From Mycolicibacterium sp. CBMA 234 (lineage in GTDB: Bacteria > Actinomycetota > Actinomycetes > Mycobacteriales > Mycobacteriaceae), in contig NZ_MPKW01000035.1 in NCBI RefSeq assembly GCF_009729415.1, positions 1 through 40,329 on the forward strand: a stretch of DNA of 40,329 nt. Reading direction: 5' to 3'. The position numbers and the translations under genes are program-made. Below the pieces are notes generated by a model that saw nothing but the letters and a program-made list of their open reading frames with translations, had not been told where the DNA came from and made no database searches. Positions 31,481 to 38,642 of this stretch are shown here, in pieces (positions within the stretch are counted from its first letter, which is position 1; each line of letters begins with the position of its first letter).

Positions 31481-32881
31481 CTAGCGCGCCGCGGCGTTCA
31501 CGGCGGCGACGACCTCATCGGCTGCGCGATGCCCGGAGGAGATGGCGCCGTCGATATAGCCGTTCCATTCGGAGGCGGTTTCGCTGCCGGCCCAATGAAG
31601 CCGGCCAACGGGTGCGCGCCATCCCTGTGCGCCGTGCTCGAACCAGGTTCCGGGCGCGGGGCTGGCGGCATATCCACCGCGAGCCCAAATGTCCTCGGGC
31701 CACAGCTTTTCGGTGTAGTTCCGCGGGTTGCCGGCGGCCTCGCCGAACAGCGTCACGAGTGTCGAGAGCACCTCCGCCCGACGGTCCTCGGTCGAGCGGG
31801 CGGACCACTGGCGGAAGCGGTCGGCATAGACGAAGGCAACAAGCACACCCGCGCTGCCGTCGGCGGGCGAATTGTCAAAGACCACACCGACTTCGGGCTG
31901 TCCGTAGAGCGTGGCCTGCCCCGATAGTCCGCGTTCTCGCCAGAACGGCTTGTCGTAGACCGCGTGCACCTTGGCGACGTCACCCATGACGTTGCGTTCC
32001 ATCCAGCGGCGCCGGGTGACCGGCAACGGGGGAGTGAAAGCGATATCGACGACGGCGCCCGGCGAGGCGGCGACAACCACATGGGCAGCCGCGACGGTCC
32101 CGCGCTCGGTTTCGATGGTGACGCCGTCGGCGGTCTGGTCGATGTGGCGTACGGCCGCGCTGTAGTGGATGCGGCTATCGAGATGTGCGGCGATCGCGAG
32201 GGCGACGGATTGTGCGCCGTCGGTCAACCGTCGCTCCTGGGCGCAGCCAACGGTCTCCATCAGTTGTTCGTAGCCGCCGGCCGATGCGACATAGAACAGA
32301 AAGTGAAACAGCGAGATGTCGCGCGGCTCCATGGTCCACACGCCTTGCACGGAGAGTGCGAGGCGCTTGCGGGCGTCGGCATCGGGAACAGCAGAGTCGA
32401 GGTAGGACTGCACCGTTTGTCCGTCCCAGTTTTCAATGGTGCTGGTGGCCGTGGGCTGGCTGGTGTCAATGGTCAGTGCGAGTTTGTCGATGCGGTCCAC
32501 GGCCTCGTCGTAAGCCGCCACACCCGCCCCGTCGACGGGGCCTGAACCGCGGAATGGCCGACTGACGCCGTCGTCCCACAGTTCGACATGCATGCCTTCG
32601 TCGAACGTCGGAAATGTCGTACAACCGAAGCGTGCAGCAGCATCCAGGAAATGGCGTTGGGTCGGGCCCACCCACTGACCCCCGTGGTCGACGACGACTC
32701 CGTCGGCAAGTTGTTCCGATAGCACGCGGCCACCCACGCGGTCGGAAGCCTCGAGAACGTGGACATCGATTCCGCGATCGTGCAGCGCCAAAGCCGTGGC
32801 CAAGCCGGCGTACCCGGCGCCGACTACGACGACGGTCGCGTGCGGCGGGAGCGGGCGGGTTTCTGTGTCACGGGTCACCAT
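31481..32881 (-). CDS. Flavin monoamine oxidase
   Basis: This 466-residue FAD enzyme of the amine oxidase family resembles bacterial monoamine/putrescine oxidases. It has VVGAGYAGLATALAL (19-33), EASDRVGGRV, the GGQWVGPTQ segment and a C-terminal GRLHWAGSETASEWNGYIDGAISSG, where the flavin-binding region lies. No twin-arginine or other signal is seen. The initiating ATG at 32881 lacks a clear ribosome site. It starts the five-gene minus-strand set and turns an amine into an aldehyde, ammonia and hydrogen peroxide. Two inverted repeats lie between it and the divergent permease genes. Confidence 0.88.
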   Translation of the reverse strand: MVTRDTETRPLPPHATVVVVGAGYAGLATALALHDRGIDVHVLEASDRVGGRVLSEQLADGVVVDHGGQWVGPTQRHFLDAAARFGCTTFPTFDEGMHVELWDDGVSRPFRGSGPVDGAGVAAYDEAVDRIDKLALTIDTSQPTATSTIENWDGQTVQSYLDSAVPDADARKRLALSVQGVWTMEPRDISLFHFLFYVASAGGYEQLMETVGCAQERRLTDGAQSVALAIAAHLDSRIHYSAAVRHIDQTADGVTIETERGTVAAAHVVVAASPGAVVDIAFTPPLPVTRRRWMERNVMGDVAKVHAVYDKPFWRERGLSGQATLYGQPEVGVVFDNSPADGSAGVLVAFVYADRFRQWSARSTEDRRAEVLSTLVTLFGEAAGNPRNYTEKLWPEDIWARGGYAASPAPGTWFEHGAQGWRAPVGRLHWAGSETASEWNGYIDGAISSGHRAADEVVAAVNAAAR

Positions 32882-32900
32882 GGCGCCAAACTCTACAAAT

Positions 32901-32917
32901 AACTGGCGCGCCAGTCA
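32901..32917. promoter_or_regulatory. Inverted-repeat operator, copy 1
   Basis: AACTGGCGCGCCAGTCA contains the perfect palindrome ACTGGCGCGCCAGT, 20 bp upstream of the amine oxidase ATG. Its pattern, YYGG-N4-CCRR, recurs at 32981-32997 and 34686-34697. Confidence 0.65.
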
Positions 32918-32980
32918 ACTATTTAAAGTGGCGTGGATCGCGTTATTGACAAGAAGTGATGCGACCCACAAACTGTTCTA

Positions 32981-32997
32981 AATTGGCCCGCCAATCA
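32981..32997. promoter_or_regulatory. Inverted-repeat operator, copy 2
   Basis: AATTGGCCCGCCAATCA, with palindromic arms ATTGG and CCAAT, precedes the small membrane protein by 18 bp. It has the same flanking A and TCA bases as copy 1. Confidence 0.65.
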
Positions 32998-33014
32998 GAA
33001 ATGAGGCCCCGGCA

Positions 33015-33179
33015 GTGCATGAGTGTGTCGCCCAAGAACAACTCCATCAGCGCTTGCAAGCCATCGAATCACCCGATGGGGCAATGCATCTCACCGGCGA
33101 CCTGCCATGGCGGGATGTCGTTCTGACGGTCGTCGGTCTGGTGGTCGCGATCGTGACACTCATCTGGTGGGCCTACTGA
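33015..33179 (+). CDS. 54-residue single-span membrane protein coupled to permease
   Basis: A GTG at 33015, with GAGG at 33003-33006, opens a frame of 54 codons ending in TGA at 33177-33179. That stop shares its last base with the permease ATG (TGATG). The product has about 33 soluble residues containing LTGDLPWRD, then one hydrophobic span (about 34-52, DVVLTVVGLVVAIVTLIWW) and ends in AY. This is the layout of small accessory subunits known for some other secondary transporters. I do not recognise the family. Start/stop overlap, membrane nature and position argue that it is a real partner of the NCS1 permease. Confidence 0.65.
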   Translation: MHECVAQEQLHQRLQAIESPDGAMHLTGDLPWRDVVLTVVGLVVAIVTLIWWAY

Positions 33180-34633
33180 TGACAAAATCCATTGACATGG
33201 CCGCCGATTCACAGGGCTCCGATTCGACTGCTGCTTTCGACGCCACGGTGTCGGATGTGCCGCTGTTGCGGCACGAGCGCATCTGGAACTTCTGGCAGCA
33301 CGCCGGGGTAAATGTCGGCCTCTCCGTCGCGACCTGGGCATTTCTGCAAGGTGCGGCCGTTGCGTACTACGTCGGCGTGAAGCAGGCCATTGCGACCTTG
33401 GTGATCGGCTACGGCGTCAGTGTCCTGCTTGTGGCCCTCGCGCCCTGTATGCCGTCGGTGAAGTACGGCATCGAACAGTTTGTCGGTATTCGCATGGCGT
33501 TCGGCGAGCGCGGCGCTCGTATCGTCATGGTCGCCGCGTCGACGCTGCTCGCTGCGGCCTGGTCGGCGGTGTTGGCCGTCATGTTCGGGCATGGCCTGGT
33601 CACGGTGGTGAACCAGGCGTTCAACCTTAAGCTGTCCGAAAGTGGTGTGGCGGCAAGCCTTCTCGGATTCGTTGCCATCGTGGTGTCCTGGCTGGTGCTG
33701 TGCCGAGGTCCCGTGTCGGTTGAGGCAGTGTGCCGCGCGATCGCCCCGTTGCTCATCGCGATCCTGGTTGTCGTCACGACCATCATCTTTTCCCGACACT
33801 CGTGGAACGAGCTGGTGGCCCTGGACCCGCTGGGCGGCAAACCCGCCGACCCTCACGGCAACTTCATGCTTGCGATCGAACTGAGCCTGGCCGGCGGCTT
33901 CGCGTGGTGGCCCAACCTTGGCAATCTCGCGCGGCTGGCCAAGACGCCACGGGCTGCCTTCTGGCCCAACTGGATTGGTGTCTTCGCGGCGTCGGTGTTC
34001 GCAGCCGCCGTGGGCGTATTGGCGGCGTTGGCCTTGCAACTTGACGAACCGACCCAGTGGTTCGTGCCGCTGGCGGGCGTCGGACTCGGAATCGCGTGTT
34101 TGGTTGTGGTCTGCCTGGCGAACATCACCGCCATCCTGTCGCAGGGTTATGCATCGATGGTGGCGCTCAAAGGTGGCGGCGGTGGGCTGTTGCGCCGCAC
34201 ATCCTTTCCGGCGCTGGGCCTGATCATCCTGGGGCCGGCTGCTGTTCTGGTGTTCTTCCCGTCTGCGGTGTACGAGAACTACGCGCGGTTTGTGTCGTGG
34301 GGCGCGATCGTCCTTGCTCCGCTGTGTGCTGTGCAGTTCACCGACTATTTCGTGCTCAGGAATCGGCGGATCAGCGTCAAGGCACTCTACGATCCGATCG
34401 GGGTCTCGGCTTACTCCTATTGGAACGGGGTGAACTATGCGGCGTTCGCGGCCGTAGCGGCGGGCGCAGGCACGTATGCCCTGTTGCTCAATCCCGTCAC
34501 GTACAAGCCGAGTGAGGTGTTCGGCTACACGACGGCGTCTGTGCCGGCCTTCATCGTCGCAGCGCTGGTGCACTATGTGCTGACCAAGATGGTGGTGGCC
34601 CCGCGGGGAATGGGGGACTACCGCCTACGGTAG
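33179..34633 (+). CDS. NCS1-family permease
   Basis: This 484-residue transporter has about 12 hydrophobic segments and belongs to the nucleobase-cation-symport-1 (cytosine/purine/allantoin/thiamine) family. Recognisable parts are ERIWNFWQHAGVNVGLSVATWAFLQGA, PSVKYGIEQFVGIRMAFGERG, WWPNLGNLARLA and TDYFVLRNRRISVKALYD. The ATG at 33179 overlaps the small membrane protein gene by one base. Divergence from the amine oxidase operon and proximity of a TetR gene indicate import of the compound that the operon degrades, which could be an amine rather than a nucleobase. Confidence 0.88.
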   Translation: MTKSIDMAADSQGSDSTAAFDATVSDVPLLRHERIWNFWQHAGVNVGLSVATWAFLQGAAVAYYVGVKQAIATLVIGYGVSVLLVALAPCMPSVKYGIEQFVGIRMAFGERGARIVMVAASTLLAAAWSAVLAVMFGHGLVTVVNQAFNLKLSESGVAASLLGFVAIVVSWLVLCRGPVSVEAVCRAIAPLLIAILVVVTTIIFSRHSWNELVALDPLGGKPADPHGNFMLAIELSLAGGFAWWPNLGNLARLAKTPRAAFWPNWIGVFAASVFAAAVGVLAALALQLDEPTQWFVPLAGVGLGIACLVVVCLANITAILSQGYASMVALKGGGGGLLRRTSFPALGLIILGPAAVLVFFPSAVYENYARFVSWGAIVLAPLCAVQFTDYFVLRNRRISVKALYDPIGVSAYSYWNGVNYAAFAAVAAGAGTYALLLNPVTYKPSEVFGYTTASVPAFIVAALVHYVLTKMVVAPRGMGDYRLR

Positions 34634-34685
34634 TGCGCTCGACTCTCGGCCTAAATGCGTGACATCTCTACGCAGTTAAATATAA

Positions 34686-34697
34686 TCGGCCGACCAA
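34686..34697. promoter_or_regulatory. Weak inverted-repeat operator, copy 3
   Basis: TCGGCCGACCAA follows the YYGG-N4-CCRR pattern of the two sites at 32901 and 32981 and lies 30 bp upstream of the TetR start, where autoregulation would be expected. The match is short. Confidence 0.35.
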
Positions 34698-34727
34698 CTA
34701 ATCATCAGCCCCGGGGGAAGGACAGCC

Positions 34728-35327
34728 GTGCCGCGTCCGAGTGTGGAAGCCGAACGACGGCACCAGATCCTTACCGCGGCATGCGATGTGATCGCCACGG
34801 TCGGCGTGGCTGAGCTGAGGCTGGCCGACGTCGCCAAGTCCGCCGGGGTCAGCTCAGGCACCGTGCACTATTACTTCAACAGCAAAAAGGATGTGCTCTC
34901 AGCCGCATTCGAGTTCAACCTGGAGGAATCGCTGTCGCGCCGACAGGAACTCCTGGCGTCGACAAAGAGCGGGCTGAACCGGCTCAACGATCTCGTGGAG
35001 TCCTACCTGCCGAAAGACGAACCGTCGCTGCGGGCGTGGAAGGTCTGGCTGGCCTTGTGGACTGAAGCCACCCGCGACCCGTCGTTGAGCGCCGTGAACG
35101 AACGGCTCTACGGCCAGTGGCGAGACGTGGTGTCAACGGTCATCGAGGCTGCCCAAGAAGAAGGCACTGTCCGCCAAGGCAACTCGGTCACCTTGGCCAA
35201 CATGCTGATCGGCATGCTCGACGGGCTCGCGGTGCAAGTGGTGCTCGGCTCCGAAGCGGTTCAGCTGACCACCATCAGACGAACAATCAAGCAGTTCATC
35301 CGGGACGACATCGCGCTGCCGCGATAG
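34728..35327 (+). CDS. TetR-family repressor (BetI-like)
   Basis: This 199-residue regulator has an N-terminal helix-turn-helix (LADVAKSAGVSSGTVHYYFNSKKDVL) and a C-terminal domain like those of BetI-type TetR proteins (LRAWKVWLALWTEATRDP). The GTG at 34728 has GGAAGGA upstream. It follows the permease by 94 bp. Sites matching a common inverted repeat lie before this gene, before the small membrane protein and before the amine oxidase, so it probably controls the whole island. BetI relatives respond to choline or other amines, consistent with an amine effector. Confidence 0.85.
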   Translation: MPRPSVEAERRHQILTAACDVIATVGVAELRLADVAKSAGVSSGTVHYYFNSKKDVLSAAFEFNLEESLSRRQELLASTKSGLNRLNDLVESYLPKDEPSLRAWKVWLALWTEATRDPSLSAVNERLYGQWRDVVSTVIEAAQEEGTVRQGNSVTLANMLIGMLDGLAVQVVLGSEAVQLTTIRRTIKQFIRDDIALPR

Positions 35328-35335
35328 CGCGGTGC

Positions 35336-37843
35336 TTACACGGCCGGCACCAGGCTTTCCGGCGTCGCGACCCCGCTGCCCACGGTCGGAAGCGAGATCG
35401 ACAGGTTCGAGACCTGGATCGCGCCGACAGATGAGAAGTCCTCGTACTGGGTCGCCGATGCCACCAGTTGCAGCGTCAACTGGCCACCGGATGCCGCTGC
35501 GGTATAGGCAATGTCGTTCAACGAGACTGTCGCCGTGTGGGTTTGACCGTTGAGCACGACCGGGACCGGCGTGTCCAGGTTGCCCAGCACCAAGCCGGTT
35601 TGGTCGTCGACAATCTGGGCGTAGATGTCGCGGCCGTTGCCCAGTCCTGAGTAGTCGAACGTAACCGTCGGCGCCCCAACGATTTCGGTGTTGCCCGGCA
35701 CCGACACGTTGAGGTTGATGGCGTTGCTCGCGGGCGACGCGGTGGCGGTCGACACCAGGTCGGCGGTTAGCGATCCGGACACCTTCGGGCTGGGTCCGGC
35801 GCCGCCGATGATCGGGATGATCGGCATGATGCCGCCATTTTTGAGCGACGCGGTCAGCGGCGTGCCCTGGAAGGTGGGGCTGTTTGGGAACTGGCTGGAG
35901 GCGAAGACGTTTCCGGCCTGGTCGATCCACTGGAAATTGGGGATGGCGTTCGCTGCCGTCCCGGTCTGCGCGACGTACTGGTTCAGCCAGGCCAGGGTGT
36001 CCTGGGTGAGCAGGGCGGTCTGCGCGGCCTGGTTGATGGGGTCGAGGCAGACGCCGTGGCCGCCGCAGAACCAGACCATCTTGACCGGCGTGCCGGCCGC
36101 GGTCAGGGCCTCCTCGTTGATGACCGCCTGCTGCAGCGGGAACAGTCCGTCGGCGGTGCCCTGTATCAACAGGGTCGGCGCGGTGATATTGCTGACCGCG
36201 GTACCGGGGCCACTCGAGGTGAGCAGGTCCTGTTGCGACTGGGTGAGGTAGGTGGTCACTAACCCGGTGAGGATGCCGCCGTAGATCTGCGGATTGATCC
36301 GGGCGCCGGCCTCCAGTAGATCGAGCACCAGGATGGTGGCCCACGACGACTTGAAGGCTCCGCTCGGATACAGCGACTCATTCAAGGTATTCCAGGCGAT
36401 GCCCGGCACGATCGCATTGATCCGGTGATCGTTTGCGGCAGTAGTGAGTTGGATGCCGCCACCGTAGGACCCGCCGACCATGCCGAACCGGTTGTTGTTC
36501 TCGGGCTGGAGCTGGAGGTAGTCGAGAATCGAGGACACGTCTTTGCCCTCGAAGTTCGGGTTGTCCAACTGCAGGGTGCCGCCGGAGGCGCCCTCTCCTC
36601 GCGGGTCCCAGCTCACCACGTCGTAGCCCGCGTTACGCAACGTGGCGACGCCCGGGACCAGGCCCGGGATGTCGCCGATACCGGTCCCCGAGAAGGGGTC
36701 GGTGATCCCGTTGGAGCCCAGGCCGGGCCCTTCAAGGACGGTGGGTGCCGTCTGCCCGGTTGCCAGGCCGACTGCGGGGAAGAAGTTGGTGCTGATGAGC
36801 GTGCCGTCAAAGGACTTGACGTTGACGGTGTAGGCGATGGGATTGCCGGTGGTGTTGAGCGCCGACGGATCCGCGCTGAAGTTCACGATCGTCGACGCCC
36901 CGATCAACGGGGTCAGGAAAGCACCCAGTCCCGGTATCTGGTGCAGCTGCACCAACAGTCCGGGGACCACGCCACCCAGCAGGGGAATGGACTGCACTGC
37001 GGCATCGAATGCCGTTGTTTCACTGACCATTTCGCGGAACGTTTCAGTGCCCGACTTCAGTACCGTGGCATAGGGGAGGTACGTGAAGTTGCCCGCAGCC
37101 AGCTCGGGGTCGAAGCTGAGCTTGCCGCCCTGGCTGGGGCCGCTGAGGACGGTGTAAGTCAGCGTCAGCCCGCTGCTATCGACGGCGTTGGTGTTGCCTT
37201 CGATGAACCCGTTGGTGACGAACAGCGTCGGGTTGACGGTGATGGCAGGAGTTGGGGTGGTCGGTGCGGTGACCAAAGCGGATTTCTGCTGCTTGTTGGC
37301 GACCAGGACGGCCGCGGCGACCACCGTGTCGGCCGGGGTCGTCGGGTTCCCGGGGTTCGGACTGCCCGCGCTCGTGCTCGTGCCGGTGACGGTGGCGGTG
37401 GCGGCCACGGTATGTGACACGACCGTCGTCACCGACGTGGCGGTAGCAGGGTTCGACGCGGTGGCGACCACCGCTGTCGCGGTGTGGGGCAGCGTCGACG
37501 ACGGGGCGCTGTTCGATGCGGTGGTGATCGGTGGGGTAGTCGTCGCTGCGGTAGAGGTGGCGACGGACTTGATCGTCGCGGTTGGCGGCGCCGCGGATGT
37601 TGCACCGCCGGTCGGCGTCTTGGGCGGTGTGGCGGTGCCGTCAGGGACGGATGGCACGTCGTGATTCGGTTTGGGACGCGCGGCTGACGTGGGCTTCGGC
37701 TTGGGGTGTGACGCCCCGTCGGACGGATGCGTGGAATCGCTGGTGGCCCAGGCGGTTCCGTCGCAACCGATGAACACCGCGGCGCCCACGCCTAGAGCTG
37801 CCGCCAGTCCGCCGATCCTGCCGATGTACCTCGATGCGCTCAC
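35336..37843 (-). CDS. Secreted S15/CocE-type alpha/beta-hydrolase
   Basis: This 835-residue exported protein starts at a GTG (37843) with GGGAGAAGA seven bases upstream; a longer frame to 38125 would cross the operator region. A basic N-terminus and hydrophobic segment (1-30) end at AWA, probably a signal peptide. A Thr/Pro/Ala-rich stretch runs to about 200, then an Ig/cadherin-like repeat (200-275, ITVNPTLFVTNG to GTETFREMVSE). The catalytic domain has the nucleophile in GGSYGGG (Ser459), TADGLFP and GGHGVC for the acid and His. The C-terminal 160 residues form a beta-rich domain, as in Xaa-Pro dipeptidyl-peptidase/cocaine esterase relatives. Substrate unknown. It ends 8 bp from the TetR stop, tail to tail. 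Confidence 0.8.
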   Translation of the reverse strand: MSASRYIGRIGGLAAALGVGAAVFIGCDGTAWATSDSTHPSDGASHPKPKPTSAARPKPNHDVPSVPDGTATPPKTPTGGATSAAPPTATIKSVATSTAATTTPPITTASNSAPSSTLPHTATAVVATASNPATATSVTTVVSHTVAATATVTGTSTSAGSPNPGNPTTPADTVVAAAVLVANKQQKSALVTAPTTPTPAITVNPTLFVTNGFIEGNTNAVDSSGLTLTYTVLSGPSQGGKLSFDPELAAGNFTYLPYATVLKSGTETFREMVSETTAFDAAVQSIPLLGGVVPGLLVQLHQIPGLGAFLTPLIGASTIVNFSADPSALNTTGNPIAYTVNVKSFDGTLISTNFFPAVGLATGQTAPTVLEGPGLGSNGITDPFSGTGIGDIPGLVPGVATLRNAGYDVVSWDPRGEGASGGTLQLDNPNFEGKDVSSILDYLQLQPENNNRFGMVGGSYGGGIQLTTAANDHRINAIVPGIAWNTLNESLYPSGAFKSSWATILVLDLLEAGARINPQIYGGILTGLVTTYLTQSQQDLLTSSGPGTAVSNITAPTLLIQGTADGLFPLQQAVINEEALTAAGTPVKMVWFCGGHGVCLDPINQAAQTALLTQDTLAWLNQYVAQTGTAANAIPNFQWIDQAGNVFASSQFPNSPTFQGTPLTASLKNGGIMPIIPIIGGAGPSPKVSGSLTADLVSTATASPASNAINLNVSVPGNTEIVGAPTVTFDYSGLGNGRDIYAQIVDDQTGLVLGNLDTPVPVVLNGQTHTATVSLNDIAYTAAASGGQLTLQLVASATQYEDFSSVGAIQVSNLSISLPTVGSGVATPESLVPAV

Positions 37844-38071
37844 GAGTCTTCTCCCATCATGACGGTCGAATCGTCGGTGCCGACCGGTCGGCTTCCGATG
37901 ATGGAATACGGCCGGGGCCACCGGCATATCTAGGAAATTAACGCGTGTGTGCTGGCTTGGTCGGCGGCTGGAGAAACTCACAGGAGTTGCGCAGGAGCCC
38001 GCCTCGCGTGCCACGAGCTGCTCGCTTGTAGCGCAGAGGCGGGCCCTCTGCGTCACCCCTTGCCATGCCAC
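37844..38071. other. Long 5' region of the secreted hydrolase
   Basis: About 230 bp separate the hydrolase start from the tandem operator. I see no gene or RNA motif in it; AT-rich patches near 37930 may belong to the promoter. Confidence 0.4.
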
Positions 38072-38107
38072 CATAACGGTGTTATGAATATCCATAACAA
38101 TGTTATG
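38072..38107. promoter_or_regulatory. Tandem ATAAC-N3-GTTAT operator
   Basis: CATAACGGTGTTATG (38072-38086) and CATAACAATGTTATG (38093-38107) are perfect palindromes apart from the central three bases and lie exactly 21 bp apart, as at 18446-18481. They end 16 bp before the DUF1707 start and could control both divergent genes. Confidence 0.78.
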
Positions 38108-38123
38108 CCGAATGGAGTTGACC

Positions 38124-38642
38124 ATGTACCACCATGAGGACCTCCGGCTCCCGGGGTCGTCGCGCTACGCCGGCGGCAGTGTGATGACCGACAGCCCCGA
38201 CGCTCACATTCGACCCAGCGACGCCGACCGCGAAGGCATTTCTGGCCGACTCAGCCGTGCGGTCGCCGACGGCCGGCTCACGCTGACTGAGTTCGACGAC
38301 CGCCTGCGGCAGCTTTATCGTGCGGAAACCCGCGGTGAACTCGCCGAGATTGTGTCCGATTTACCTCAGTCCGATCGGCCCAAGGTGAATCGGCAACGGA
38401 AGCAAACGATTCCGGGATGGGTAGTGATCATGTGGATGCCGTGGGTCGCCGTCAACACCTTGTGCCTCGGGATCTGGCTCGCCACCGGCGGCGGCTATTT
38501 CTGGCCGTTCTGGGTTGCTGTTCCGTGGGGGTGTGCATTGTTGATTCCGAGCGCGATTGGTGTGCTCACGGGCCGTGACACGCGGAGCAGAACGGGGCGC
38601 TCCGCGCCCCATGCCCGCGTCAGATCATGTAGGGCGCGATGA
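38124..38642 (+). CDS. DUF1707 membrane protein
   Basis: This 172-residue protein has the DUF1707 domain (about 29-75: IRPSDADREGISGRLSRAVADGRLTLTEFDDRL, then LYRAETRGELAEIVSDLP), common in actinobacteria, followed by two hydrophobic segments (about 100-118 and 125-148). DUF1707 proteins are thought to be regulatory or scaffold-like; the function is unknown. The ATG at 38124 has GGAG six bases upstream; ATG codons at 38100 and 38184 are alternatives. The tandem operator lies just upstream. The basic tail (after GVLTGRD) overlaps the 3' end of the transporter gene on the other strand by 23 bp. Confidence 0.8.
   Translation: MYHHEDLRLPGSSRYAGGSVMTDSPDAHIRPSDADREGISGRLSRAVADGRLTLTEFDDRLRQLYRAETRGELAEIVSDLPQSDRPKVNRQRKQTIPGWVVIMWMPWVAVNTLCLGIWLATGGGYFWPFWVAVPWGCALLIPSAIGVLTGRDTRSRTGRSAPHARVRSCRAR
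38594..38610 (-). terminator. Short GC hairpin after the transporter gene
   Basis: GGGGCGC (38594-38600) and GCGCCCC (38604-38610) form a 7-bp stem with a 3-nt loop, 10 bp beyond the AtoE-like stop. It lies within the coding sequence of the convergent DUF1707 gene and has no T tract. Confidence 0.4.

Noticed and set aside
33209..34573. 454-residue reading frame opposite the NCS1 permease
   Set aside because: It is rich in Arg, His, Gln and Asp without any domain, the usual antisense shadow of a hydrophobic GC-rich gene.
36425..37417. 330-residue plus-strand frame opposite the secreted hydrolase
   Set aside because: Gly/Val/Asp-rich sequence with no motif, antisense to a well-supported catalytic domain.
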